NCBI GenBank assembly: GCA_963576725.1
Contig: OY755241.1
Coordinates: forward strand, 71,309,041-71,373,040
Length of the DNA: 64,000 nt
Reading direction: 5' to 3'
Source: Azorinus chamasolen
Lineage: Eukaryota; Mollusca; Bivalvia; Cardiida; Solecurtidae
The notes under the pieces: generated by a model
Told to the model about the DNA's origin: nothing
What the model saw: only the letters and a program-made list of their open reading frames with translations
The model's database searches: none
Shown here: piece by piece, positions 27,660 to 38,924 of the stretch
How positions within the stretch are numbered: position 1 is the stretch's first letter
How the letters are laid out: every line of letters starts with the position of its first letter
Translations under genes and position numbers: made by a program

Positions 27660-29905
27660 CTCGTATATAAATGCATACAAACCAACAATTTTGCGATAGT
27701 TTCGTTCAAACATGGATATACAGATTGTCAACAATGCAGAAAGTGCTGTATATTATATATGTGCTTATCTTTGTATCTGAGCTAGATGTGTTGAAAGCTG
27801 AATTTGCCAAACTAATCAGCAGTTTCTCACAAACTGAAGAATCTTTGACGCTTAACTCCAGGTTACTGAAAATAGGAATATGCCTGTTGAAAAATCGTAG
27901 GATGGGTACACAAGAGCTGCATACAGAATATGCACACAAATATTATAGACTATTACCATGATAGACCAGTTTGTACGGAGTATATGTCATAATTTGATTT
28001 TGCTTCCTCTTACCAACTATGCCCAAAGCCTGCTGCATCTATTACAAATAGATACTTACCAAGGTATACATTCTAACACTAGCTAACATTTGACTAATGA
28101 TTACGACAAAAAAATGAAAAATGTAATTCGAACTCAAAGATTTTAACTTCCGTCTAAAAACTAGTACTACATCCTCTTAATGTTGTTATGGCTACATAGA
28201 AATGAATTGCAACTTCTTATACCATATGCAGTTGCAAAAGAGGCTTTTATCTGCAAAGAAAATCTGTTGGACAAGTCATATGCAACAGGTGCTTTCCTTG
28301 CTGACATATTGAAGCTGCTGTATGTATAGACTTTCACATGAAGAACTATCAGAATTTTTTTAATTGTCGACATTGAGTGAACCTACTACAATGCACAATG
28401 AATGTATTTCTGACCAAAGTCTTCCAGAATGGTCTGACTCTTTTACAGATGATAATCATTCAGAAAGGCCTGCAAGGTTACCTGTATATCATGAAGATGA
28501 TGTCGACAGGCAGTTACACTTACTTCTTACAACAGATATTTCTGAATCGGTGGTGGTTGCGTCTTGTATGTGGCTTTGCCTGCTTGACTTAACTACTTTT
28601 CCATTTATTAGAGAAAACAAATGTGTTGACTTCTGATCAGAAGACAGTTTTCAATTTTGTAAAAGCAAACTTCAGAACCTCTTCAAAGGGAAAACACTTA
28701 TTTGTAACAGGTGGAGCTGGTGTTGGAAAGTCTCCTTCTTATTATCAGCAAATTACTTAAGTCTTACAACAGCAGTAACACCTGGTTATTCGCAGGTTCT
28801 TGTAAGAGCTCTTTTCACAACTGGAACAGCTACTCGCCACATACATAGCCTAACTCTTCACTCTGCATTACATTTGCCCTTTGATAATAAACATTTCTCG
28901 GACAAACACGGTCTTCCTGCAAAATCACTTTAGAAATTTACCACATCCACACTGGTAATTGATGGAATAAGTATGGTCAGTGCCAGAATGCTGTCTTCAG
29001 TCCATGATCATTTATGTCAACGTTTTGGTAACATTGATGCATTTGGCAATTTAAATGTCATTGCATTTGGAGATTTCTTTTAACTAAGACCTATCGTTTG
29101 TCCGGTTACTGAATCGTGCAAGAATTGGAGATATAAATCAGGACGATATAAAAAAGCAACAGTCAAGAATTATCTGTCCTAATTCAGTAAATTCTCAAGA
29201 AAAGAAGGTAACCATCATTTGTTCCGAAAATGCAAAAGTGCTAATGAATTGAATATTGCAATGCTAAACTGTCTGGAAACAAATAGCATTACTATTGAGG
29301 CTTTTCATTATTACTCTTGCAATGATATTTCATCATCAGATGAATTCACTCCTGAAAATATTCCAGAAGATGATAGAAATGGAGGTGGCATACGAAATAC
29401 CTTAATTTTGAGTATTGGAAGTAGAGTTATGCTTTTAAGAAATATATTCACAAGTGAAGGTTTAGTTAATGGAGCTCTTGGAACAGTTGATGGCATTCAA
29501 TTTTTGCAGTATACAAAATGAGCAAGTTCCCTCTTTGATATATATTTCATTTGATGATGTAAGCATTGGTAGATGCTTACAACCTTTACATAAGAATGCT
29601 ATAGCTATTGAACATATTAAACAATAATTTTACTGTAGAGGACGCTGTATAATTCGTAAGCAGTTCCCAATATGCCTTGCATGGGGTGCGACAATTCATA
29701 AAGCATAAGGGGCTTCTTTAGACAAAGTGTTTTGTGACCTTGGCAATGGTATTTTTGCATATGGTATGTCCTATGTTGCACTTAGTCGAGTTCGTTCATT
29801 TGCAGGCTTGTGTTTGTATTCATTTTCTCCTACAAAAGTTACTGCAGACCCGAAAGTATTGGAATACTACAAAAAAACTGTACGAAAACAAAACCTATAG
29901 AATGC
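27660..29905 (+). pseudogene. Helitron helicase (Pif1-type) region
   Basis: Motifs in order: SRLLKIGICLLKNRRMGTQE (about 27855), LFVTGGAGVGKS (Walker A, 28698-28733), LVIDGISMVSARML (Walker B with Glu changed to Gly, about 28951), VIAFGDFF-stop-LRPI (29060-29095, Gln codon to TAA), LAWGATIHKA-stop-GASLD (29672-29720, again Gln to TAA) and AYGMSYVALSRVRSFAGLCL (29758-29817). Pif1-type helicases unwind DNA for Helitron rolling-circle transposition. The frame is broken throughout; a 62-bp U-repeat piece sits at 28551-28612. Confidence 0.88.
28551..28612 (-). repeat. U repeat fragment in the helicase
   Basis: GTGGTTGCGTCTTGTATGTG, GCTTTGCCTGCTTGACTTAA, CTACTTTTCCATTTA: the reverse complement of 7632-7700. 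Confidence 0.8.
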
Positions 29906-30049
29906 ATATTTTCAATATATCTGTCATAATCTATTTCAAGCTAAAATAATGCAGCAGTTGTCACACCTCACAAGTATTTTGAAAAATCAAATGCTTGAAA
30001 CTATTTTCTCATTTCACTGTTTGTGTATAAATATATTCTCAAAATGGGT

Positions 30050-30225
30050 GATCCTTCGAAAGCAAACATAAAAAATTGCAGACTCGGTTTTATTGAGTCT
30101 GTTCATGAGTAGTAATTAAAACTGCAACACCACTCACGCCCAGTAGCACCGGTTTAAGCAGTATTCAATTTTCAAAACAAATAGCATCAAAACTCATGAT
30201 CCCGAAGGACCAGAAAATATAACAA
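30050..30225 (+). repeat. V repeat, copy 4
   Basis: GATCCTTCGAAAGCAAACAT, GCAGACTCGGTTTTATTGAG, ACCGGTTTAAGCAGTATTCA and GAAGGACCAGAAAATATAAC. The cleanest copy. Confidence 0.8.
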
Positions 30226-30339
30226 GCCATTGTACACTTGAATCATGTTTGCCTTTTAAATTTGCAATTTTACTGCTATGCATAGTTCTTATTGCTGTGC
30301 ATCATTTTAATACAATGTTTTGCTAAATCCGACATTCAG

Positions 30340-30620
30340 TTTTCTGTTTCTTCAACAGATTCCTTCATTAGAAGACATTTTCAAATTACCTGATCATACC
30401 AATGTCACAAATGAGGTACAGATTATTGATTGTGCAATAGTACATGTACTCAAGCAATCAAACACATAGAAGTCCTACATTGAGACTGTTGTAGCAGACT
30501 CCACTGGATCAGCATATTGTAAATTGTTCCAGCCAGACCAACTAGAAAAAGTTCAGCAGCTACCATCACTTCTCTTGAATAATGTAATTAAAACCCACTT
30601 CACTGCTATTCACTGTAAAA
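30340..30620 (+). pseudogene. Possible OB-fold (RPA-like) exon behind the Helitron
   Basis: A splice-acceptor-like TTTCTGTTTCTTCAACAG is followed by IPSLEDIFKLPDHTNVTNEV, QIIDCAIVHVLKQSNT-stop, ETVVADSTGSAYCKLFQPDQ and LEKVQQLPSLLLNNVIKTHF. The 'vADstGsayckLF' run resembles an OB-fold strand pair of replication protein A, which some Helitrons carry. Weak by eye; one stop. Confidence 0.35.
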
Positions 30621-30879
30621 AGTAGAGCTATGTTCTGCGCACCAGTAGAGCCCAATAGAACTGTCATTTTGACCGTCAGTGCAGAGAAAAAGCAAGGCAG
30701 TGTTACGTAGGTGCTGGAGGGATCCAGTAAAATGGATGTTGTTTGTTGCTCGTTCATGTACTTCAGTGTTGTGTACATTCATTACGATATCCAACACTAG
30801 CAGCCTCATGCATTGCTTATCAGAGAATACAAATAAGGAACTTGACCCATTCCGTCTTACACTAGTTTTCATCCAACCT

Positions 30880-31179
30880 CATTGAATAAAGCTACCAAAA
30901 AGGAGCATTTACTAACTGGGAAAAAGTAAAATTTTTTGTAGTATTGAAACCTTTCTAAAAAATAGAACATTTGCTCATATGGAGCAAATGCTCTATTTAT
31001 CACAATGTTTTCAAGACAGGGATCTGCACTATTTACAAGATGAATGTGCAACCAGTGCACACCACAGCATTGATTGCACAGCGAAATACTTGTACACAGT
31101 TAAGATATATGTAATTATACAACAGGACAAGGGTAAAGTAGGAGAAATGTATTTTAAAGTTCAGCAAGAGAATGGTTAA
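30880..31179. mobile_element. Chimeric MITE: TTAA-2 left half, TTAA-1 right half
   Basis: The left part (AAGCTACCAAAAAGGAGCAT, ATAGAACATTTGCTCATATG, GAGCAAATGCTCTATTTATC) is TTAA-2 through its central hairpin. From about 31018 it becomes the right half of TTAA-1 (GATCTGCACTATTTACAAGA to GCAAGAGAATGGTTAA). Confidence 0.8.
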
Positions 31180-31275
31180 ACAGACATAGAAAGGCGTCTT
31201 TATGGAGGGGAAGTTAACGACTTCATCGTTATTGACTCCCTTTGCTTTTAAGATGTAATACATTTCTTGGAAAAT

Positions 31276-31425
31276 TTAACCCTTCGCTTGCTATTCACGT
31301 CAATATACCTACCTGTAAATAGTGAAGACCCAGATGAGACAGCTCCTGTATTATGCAATGTCTCACCTGGTTCCAAACTTTCAGCATAAGTAATGACAGT
31401 TTTGCGCTAACATACAAAGAGTTAA
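31276..31425. mobile_element. Chimeric MITE: TTAA-1 left half, TTAA-4-like right half
   Basis: Starts TTAACCCTTCGCTTGCTATT and AGATGAGACAGCTCCTGTAT, then switches near the hairpin centre to GTCTCACCTGGTTCCAAACT and ends at GAGTTAA. Neither half has its own partner arm. Confidence 0.65.
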
Positions 31426-32819
31426 ATGAGCACCCTTAGATACACATTTAGTTCCTGTTGCTTGACAACTGCATTTTTCACTATGTTTATTCTTACATTT
31501 GGTAAATGCTTTCTGCTTTTCAAGGCTTGTATAGTCTACACTAAACGAACCCTAATTTCTTTGTAATGAAAACATATGGCTTCATTACTGTGAAGTAGTG
31601 TAGAATTCAAAAATGTTATTAATGTTAATGGACAAACATAGTTGCCTAAAAAATTCTTGCGACATCGGTACTTCCATCTTCCCCCTATTGTATGTTTGTT
31701 TTTGTCTTTGTGCGTCTCTTGATATTTTTTATAGTTATGTACATTTGCTCTTTCCTTGAGTTGCAGTTCGGGCAACTGTTTGTTCTGTATGCGGTGTTTC
31801 CTGCATGACTCAGTTGTGCACCTTTGTTGTATATTAGACACTAATTCTAAATACCTTTGTTGTATATTAGACACTAATTCTAAATACATGTATACACACT
31901 TCTGAGTGCAAACAATGCTGACCATGACATTATAGACTCCTTTATAATTTAGTTCCTGTCAAATGATGACAACATTCCAACAGCAACACAGGAACATCTG
32001 CATATTTCCTTTGTATATCCTGTTTTCTCAGAAACAATGCGCTTTTCCGGTGTGCTGAAGGTAGGTAATTATACGCATATGGAATGTATTTTTTTATTTT
32101 CAATTTCTCAGTCCACATAAGTAAACATATGCTCAGGCGAGATATTGTGATAATTCTCCATTTGTTGTTTCTGTCTGATCACACCTTCAAACACCATATC
32201 ATCTGAAACACTGGGCAGTTTTCAAATCAAACTTTTTAGATGAATCACTATGCAAAAAAATATTAATAAACATTTCCAGCTACAGTTTTCCCCTTGTTGC
32301 TATGCAAACTAGGACCCACATTTCATAAATCTTACAAATTCTGCATGATCTAGTTTAACAAAACAAATCATCAAACAAGTCTTTGTGAATTTTTGAACGA
32401 ATTTGATTTCATTAGAACTGGCTGACAGAAAGCATGGTCACTTAAAATATCTGACACTAGTTATTTGGTTTAAAAATCAATCAATAGCAAGTGTCTTGTA
32501 GTGACCCTCTGTTAACTTTGACCTGAAGTATATGCTAATTGTGATAAAGTGTGCTTGTTCCTGTCCATCTGTATGTTCATATTGTCATACCACACCTCTA
32601 AATCCACTCGCCAGGTTACAATTATTTACAGCTCTGTTGAGTATTCTCAGCTCCACTTTTATGATCGCCCGTCATCTATCATCTGTTTGCATGCCAACAA
32701 CAGCTCATAGTCAGAACATAATCAAACTATACTGAAATAATATTGGATCAATATCAAGTGTGTCGTGTGTTGTAAACAATTAGTTTGAACATCCTCTTCT
32801 CTGAAACAACAAAATATAC
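31426..32819. other. Mostly unrecognised, one U repeat
   Basis: A reverse U-repeat copy is at about 31640-31830 (GACATCGGTACTTCCATCTT, TGTATGTTTGTTTTTGTCTT). A short duplication, TACCTTTGTTGTATATTAGA...CTAATTCTAAA, is at 31820-31888. The rest shows no motif. Confidence 0.4.
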
Positions 32820-33640
32820 AGCTGCGATATTCGGTATGTAGCATGATTTAATGGTTCATTACAGAGATTGCTCAAATTATGCCCTGTCGACCAAACATAT
32901 TCCAGCCCTTAGGCTTAACAGTTTTTCATACGATATATTTAAAGATATTCTTGTCTGAATTGTAAGGGCTAGATCTTTATATTTGTAATGTAGCATGAAC
33001 AAATGGTCTCCTAGAAGCATTGTTCAAACTAGTATGTTCACTTGAATGTGTTTTCGTTATACAAGCACCTTACCACTGTATTTGCCGTCGCGATTGTTGT
33101 AGATTAGTCGAAGAGGGGATACGTTTATTTACACTGTTTGTCTTTTTGGATGGGGACGGAATAAGTGTGAGGTTGGGCGCCCATTAACTGATTTAACCCC
33201 CCCCCCCAGTGACTTTTGTTACTGACCGTTCCAAGGCGGTACTTCCATCTTCCTCCTATTGTATGTTTGTTTTGTCTTTGTGCGTCTCTTGGTGTTTGTT
33301 CTGTATGTGGTGATTCCTGCACATTTTAGTACTTTTTACAAAAATATTTAAAACTCTTCTTATCTGGTACTGTAAGAGCCAGACCTTTTATATTTGGTAT
33401 TTAGCATGATGTAACGGTCTGCTGCAAACATTTTTCAAACTGTGACTACCATACCCAAAAATATGTGCCGTAGGGCTTATTAGATTTTCATACAAAAATA
33501 TACAAACATATTTAAAAATCTTCTTGTCGGAACTGAAAGGGTTAGACCTTTTTAGCTCACCTGCCACGAAGTGCCAAGGTCAGCTTTTGTCATCGCCCTG
33601 TGTCCGGCATCCGTCGTTTGGTCGTCCGTTGTCCACACCC
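32820..33640. repeat. Tandem-core element interrupted by a U repeat
   Basis: Diverged repeats of about 180 bp (TAGCATGATTTAATGGTTCA, CTTGTCTGAATTGTAAGGGC; again at 33340-33470 and 33480-33555) end at TTAGCTCACCTGCCACGAAG, a common terminus type in bivalve genomes. A reverse U repeat (33055-33335: GATACGTTTATTTACACTGT, ACCGTTCCAAGGCGGTACTT) is inserted between repeats. Confidence 0.6.
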
Positions 33641-34279
33641 CCCCCCCCTACTGGCGGGGATTAGAATTCGCCAGCTGCATCCCCCCGAATAGTACCAACC
33701 TGTTTGCCGTGAGTTGAGACTCGAATCGCCCAGGTGATGGGATCCTGGTAGTTGAGCAAAGGAGGTTTCTGAGAGTATGACCTTTGATGCAACACACTGC
33801 TTTGGCCCTTAACCTTGGCGCAGACGAGCGGTCAGGCCTGGTCCAGCCTGATCAATCGGCTTACCATGTCTTGCCCAAGGATACTTCATATCTTGAGAGT
33901 TCGTCATTTTTCTATTAAATGACTTGTTTTCTCTATTTTAATACATTTCATTATTTCGCTAATATTAACTTTGTTCTGAAGTGTCTTTGAAGGCGGAGGT
34001 TTAGGGCTAATCATGTAGATTTGTGTATGGTTGACCAGCGATTCCCGCGTCGATTAACCTATTGGCCAGACAGTGTCCTATATAGAGGTACGCATTGGAG
34101 GTACGGCGTAGACTCGACTTTGCTATTTATCTGAGTATATCATTCATGTAACCCCGTTGTCTTTCGCTGCGAAGACTTTCGCTGCGAAGACTTCACCTTG
34201 TTGGACTCCGATGTGGGAAGGGAGCATGGGTGATGAATTTTATTTTAGCGCTATGGCAATCCCCGCCAAAAACGCTCAA
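33641..34279. other. Unrecognised, possibly LINE 5' region
   Basis: C-tract at 33640-33648 and a short direct repeat GACTTTCGCTGCGAA x2 at 34162-34190. It precedes LINE ORF1-like sequence, so it could be its 5' untranslated region. Confidence 0.3.
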
Positions 34280-35495
34280 ATACTCACAAACCCAACACTT
34301 TCAAAAGATCACGGAAAGACTCTGAGTCATCGGAGTCTGACCGTGAAACTATTACCTCTAAAAATCACACGAACAATTATTGGCCAAGATTCTTGGTAAT
34401 TTGTCCGGTTAACGATGACATATCACTGGCAAAGTTGTCACCCCTTTGCAGTTACGAAAGCACTGCAGGGTTTGGCAGGTGTACCAAAAGATGTCAAAGG
34501 TTTCAGATCAGGAAAAACATTTGGTGGAATGTAATAAAATACAACCATCTGATAACCTACTTAAGAATAAACTGTTTTCTGGCATCTCTATTCAGGTATC
34601 TCCTCATCAGTTTCTGAACTTCTGCTAAGAAGTTGTGCGAGACCGTGATCTTCAGCACACACATGAGGAAGAAATGCTAGCAGACATCAGTAATCAGAAT
34701 GTTACGGAGGTTAAACCTTAGAGTATTTAGGGCTTAAGCTCGTCGTACAATCAAGACTGTTAAATCGCAGTCTTGGAAGAAATATGTTTCTAAATTAAAT
34801 TGTCGTTCATCAGTAAAGAAGGCATTGGATATGGTGCGTAACATAAGTCGTAAAGGTAAATCCTCTTTTCGACCTTTAAATGGAGATGATAAAAAATTAA
34901 CAGATGTAAAAGATATAGCCAATTCCTTAGCTGATGCTTTTGCTAAAAACTCTTCATCAGCTAAGTCTACTCCTGAATTTAGGCACATTAAAAAGAGTAA
35001 AAAAAAGAGGAAAACTTAATTTTACGTCTCACATTCTCTTAATAAATCGCATGATTTAGCTGTTTGACCTGATGCCATTCATTATCAATTTCTAAAACAC
35101 TCCCCTTCAAATTGTATGCATGTTCTTTTAGATATTCTTAACCATATATGGTCAAGTGGTAAAGTGTCCAAATTTTGGAAACAGACAACAGTCATTCCTG
35201 TTCCAAAACTAGGGAAAGATAACACAGATCTGAAATATTATCGTCCTATAGCCTTGACGAAGTGCGTATGTAAAACTTTAGAGCGCATGATAAACGCAAG
35301 ACTTGTTTGGTATCTTGAATCCACCAACCTCATTACGGAGTATCAAAGTGGATTCAGTGTTACAAATGATCATTTAGTTAGGCTGGAAACATTTATTCGT
35401 GAAGCTTTCATCAAGGGGTTGCACTTGCTGTCTTCTTTGATCTTGAGTAATCTTACGAAACAACTTGGAAGTATGGCATAATGAAAGACCTTCGT
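34280..35495 (+). pseudogene. Jockey-like LINE, part 1 (ORF1 remnant and RT fingers/palm start)
   Basis: 34440-34640 reads KHLVECNKIQPSDNLL and SGISIQVSPHQFLN (ORF1-like). It then jumps to the region before the RT (SWKKYVSKLN, MVRNISRKGKSSFRPLNGDD), so the endonuclease has been deleted. 35116-35490 gives WKQTTVIPVPKLGKD, YYRPIALTKCVCKTLERMI, YQSGFSVTNDHLVRLETFI and, after a frameshift, FFDLE-stop-SYETTWKYGIMKDL (motif A). It stops at 35495 in a TTAACCCTTT sequence. Continued at 40562. Confidence 0.8.
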
Positions 35496-35879
35496 GAATC
35501 TGTACTTAACCCTTTACCCAATAGCCAAACCTCCAAACCCTTATCTTGCACCGATATAGGTAAGCCTTATCCGATAATCAATAACCAATATCCATGTGGT
35601 AAGCGTAACACACTCTCACCAATGCAGTTTATTGGAAATATTGGAAAATTAGTTTGAATCTGACGCCTGTCCTTTTCAGTCCCATATAAATGCATTTATG
35701 TTTGCCATTATCATTATAGTGTAAATAAAACGATTTTAGGAAATTAAATTCTCTTTTTGATGGTGTATTTTTCATGCAATTTGAAGTATGTATAAGCATA
35801 ATACACGGGGATAAAACGATGCAAGTCAATATATTTTCAGAACTTTATTATAATTGACCTTAAAATCTCAGCTAAATAT
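35496..35879. other. TTAA-bounded unknown and unrecognised sequence
   Basis: Begins TTAACCCTTTACCCAATAGC, typical of a TTAA MITE start, but no partner end was found within 400 bp. Confidence 0.35.
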
Positions 35880-36310
35880 GTTCGGAACAGTAACCTATCG
35901 CCTGCTATTCAAAATAAAATATCATTTCCAAACAGGCTTGATCCAGATCAGAGCTGAGTAAATAATTCCTATATTCATTCAGCGCGGACCCAGATCATAC
36001 AGCGAGTAACTCAGCGCCGGTTCGGGATCCACGCTTGGATCGATATCAGACGCTGAGAACTCATTTCAGCCATTAAGGTTAGATCCAGATCAGAAGTTGA
36101 GTATGATGTCTGATCTGGATCTAGATCCAAACAATGATTTAGATCAGATACTGAGTAACTCGGCACCGGACCTGGGTCCAAAATATATCTAATTAGATTC
36201 TGGGTAACTGTGTGTCTGATCTGAATCCAATTATAGATCCTGATTAGATGTTGAGTTTTCCGGTGCCTGATCTGGATCTAAAGTACTGAACCCGTCCAGG
36301 TTAGGGCCTG
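35880..36310. repeat. Cluster of GATCTGGATCC-type imperfect palindromes
   Basis: At least six alternating words such as GATCCAGATCAGA, TGATCTGGATCTAGATCCAA, GATCAGATACTGAGTAACTC and GCACCGGACCTGGGTCCAAA. It looks like stacked half-hairpins of the TTAA-4 type. Confidence 0.65.
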
Positions 36311-36424
36311 GCTACAAAACGAATGATGCCACCAGAAAAAAATAATCGGAAGACAAATTTCATCTGCATGTTCACTGAACTAAATGAAATCATGAAATTC
36401 CGACACATATAAATTATGCTATTT

Positions 36425-36790
36425 ATTGTTCTTTGAAACATTTTCCGTTTTTATAATGCATTTTAGTCGGGCACAAGGAAAATGGAGAATGCGTTGCATT
36501 TCAAACAGTGTAGACTCAGATCAGCTGCATCTCACACGCAGCATCTGCTTCACACTGCTTGAAAATCACCAGAATATATGCATTATTTATTCATGTGGTC
36601 AAGCAAACAGTGTAGATTCTGATCAGATGCCGTATGGGAAAAGCGGCTGCTGATCTGGGACTACACTGTTTACAATCTCCCAACCCACTTTTCCTGATAT
36701 CTGTCTCATTTGCATTTATTATGCATTTATCGAGATTTAGAATAGCTCCTGATCTGAGTCTACACAAATTCAGTTTTTTTTGCATTATGG
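36425..36790. mobile_element. TTAA-3-like multi-hairpin element
   Basis: CAAACAGTGTAGACTCAGAT, then AAACAGTGTAGATTCTGATC paired with TGATCTGGGACTACACTGTT (36605-36672), then CTGATCTGAGTCTACACAAA. Three related arms in 280 bp; ends not defined. Confidence 0.6.
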
Positions 36791-37994
36791 TATATTTATT
36801 AAATTAATTTTGATGTATTTGGTGTGTGTGTGTGGGGGGGGGTATACATGTATATGCAAAACACCAACATATAAATAATAATTATAACAATATAAGTATA
36901 AAAAATAATTATAAATAATGAGAAAGTACAGTAAATCTTACCTTCTTATCTTGAACTGGTATTTCAAACCCGAATAAATGACGTCATAGATATATCTTTT
37001 TCGCATAACTACAGGTTAATGTTTATGGAATAGACCGTTTGTAAGAGAAAATTATTCAGACTATTCCACTAACCGAGACAAATTTGATCGGCATTTTGGT
37101 AGATAAAGATATTGTCATCGGCATTTTTCGTAAACGAAGAGGCCTACATGTACGTCTCGCATTTTTATGATGACAATGTCAAATTCCATATCGTGTTGTG
37201 GAAAAACTAATTAAATCCATTGTAGAGAGTGATACGCATACTAGCCTGTTAACACTGCAAGAGAAGTTGGCATTTCTATCGTGTTTCATCTGTAAAAATG
37301 CGCTAATAGAAAAGAAATTGTTGCAGCACTGTGGGTATAAAAGCGAAACTAGACATTGCGAAATTATATACGGATTACTCGGATCGGTGTCGATATAAAA
37401 ATTGTCCTCTCCCTTCCTATCAGCGGCAAGATAATGGGTCGATGAAAAAAACACAACAGGTTTTCTAGAAGGGAGATTCCTTGCTATCGGCGGAGAAGCA
37501 GTTGATCATTGGGGAAAAACAGGCAAGCTATTGCTGCTTTAGAAACGCCAATGTGTTGCGAAAACAATGTTTGACTAAACATCGGGCATGACGTACATGT
37601 ACGCGGATATGAGTGAAATGCTTATGTGGTTGATTTTAGCCTGCGCAACTCATACCCGCGAATTTGAACTTCTTATCCGGTCATATCCGTTGTTTAGTGA
37701 TACCGATATTCATTCGCGTTTTCTTTTGAGTTTATTCAGTTCAAGCTTTTAAAAGGTTTGTCTTGTATAGACAAGTAGTAGTTATCTTACAAAGCGAAGT
37801 ACTGCATGAAAAGTAAATACATAAATGAACATTTAACAACTAAACTAGTGCAGAATTGAGGAGAACTATTTTGTCTTGCACATGTACACTACAAGAAATA
37901 GTGAACTCTTTGCCGTTAAAAAGAAACTCGTCCGACTGGTATATTGCATTCTTTGAAGGCAATAAAACATCTAATTTTCTCTAATAAAGTGTCT
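36791..37994. other. No feature recognised
   Basis: (TG)n and G-run at 36822-36842, a CRE-like TGACGTCA at 36979-36986, and AT-rich sequence. An open frame at 37198-37398 has no recognisable motif. Confidence 0.4.
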
Positions 37995-38365
37995 TTTCTG
38001 TAGTTTTAGTAAAAGTACAAAAATGAGTCATGCAGGAAACACCACATACAGAACAAACAGTCGCCATAACAGCAACACAATGAAACAGCAAATGTACATA
38101 ACTATAAAAACAACAAGAGACGCACAAAGACAAAACAAACACACAATAAGGGGAAGATGGAAGTACCGCCTTGGAACGGTCAGTGACAAAAGTCACTGGG
38201 GGGGTTAAACCGGTTTATGAGCGCCCAACCTCACACTTATTCCATCCCCACCCTAAAAGACAAACAGTGTAAATAAACGTTTCCCCTCTCCGACTAATCT
38301 ACAACAACCGCGACGGCAAATACAGTGGTAAAGTGCATGTATAACGAAAACATTTAAATGAACAA
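37995..38365 (+). repeat. U repeat, copy 5
   Basis: GTACAAAAATGAGTCATGCA, TACCGCCTTGGAACGGTCAG, TTAAACCGGTTTATGAGCGC and GTAAATAAACGTTTCCCCTC. Leads directly into Penelope-like coding on the minus strand at 38480-38830. Confidence 0.8.
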
Positions 38366-38479
38366 ACTGTATCCACCTATCGCTAGTGTACTCAATGATT
38401 GAGCTGCAAACAGAGTAACTGTAGAAAAGTATTAAAGGGTACGACAAAAACGAAATAGTACAGATATCCGACGTTCTCC

Positions 38480-38830
38480 TTCCATTTCTGGATTTAAGAG
38501 GTCGCCTTCATAGAGTACTAAACCTTTTTTGTCGGCGTACATGCAAAGAGGCCAGCGTGATTGTCAACTGTAAAAGGGTTGACAACCAAACGTGCAGTAT
38601 GTTGTAGAACTACAGGATCATATCCCTTTTTAATGATTTTTTAACATATTTTATGAACAAAGTGAGAAAATGGGTATGTCCAATAATTTTACGAAGTTTG
38701 TAAATTACATCACCATCAAATTTAGGATATGAAACACCGTGTCGCAGAAGCTCCTTGAGATTAGATTGGTACTTGCCAATAAACGAGAGATTTCGCTAGT
38801 AAAATTTAGAGAAAGTTTTTCTTAGTTTAC
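38480..38830 (-). pseudogene. Penelope-like C-terminal fragment
   Basis: The minus strand reads LRKTFSKFY, GVSYPKFDGDVIYKLRKIIG and NILHVWLSTLL with stops, parallel to 6965-7420 and 18858-19520. The U repeat follows in the same relative position in all three copies. Confidence 0.6.
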
Positions 38831-38924
38831 GGGTTTTTCCTAAAATAGCACATGAGGTAATGTATTAAACATTCTGGTAATAAAGCCTGTACATTTATGT
38901 GTGTGTATTAATAATGTCATTATT

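Noticed and set aside
37198..37454. Overlapping frames of 66 and 91 codons
   Set aside because: Both strands open over AT-rich DNA; neither has a recognisable motif or splice signals.
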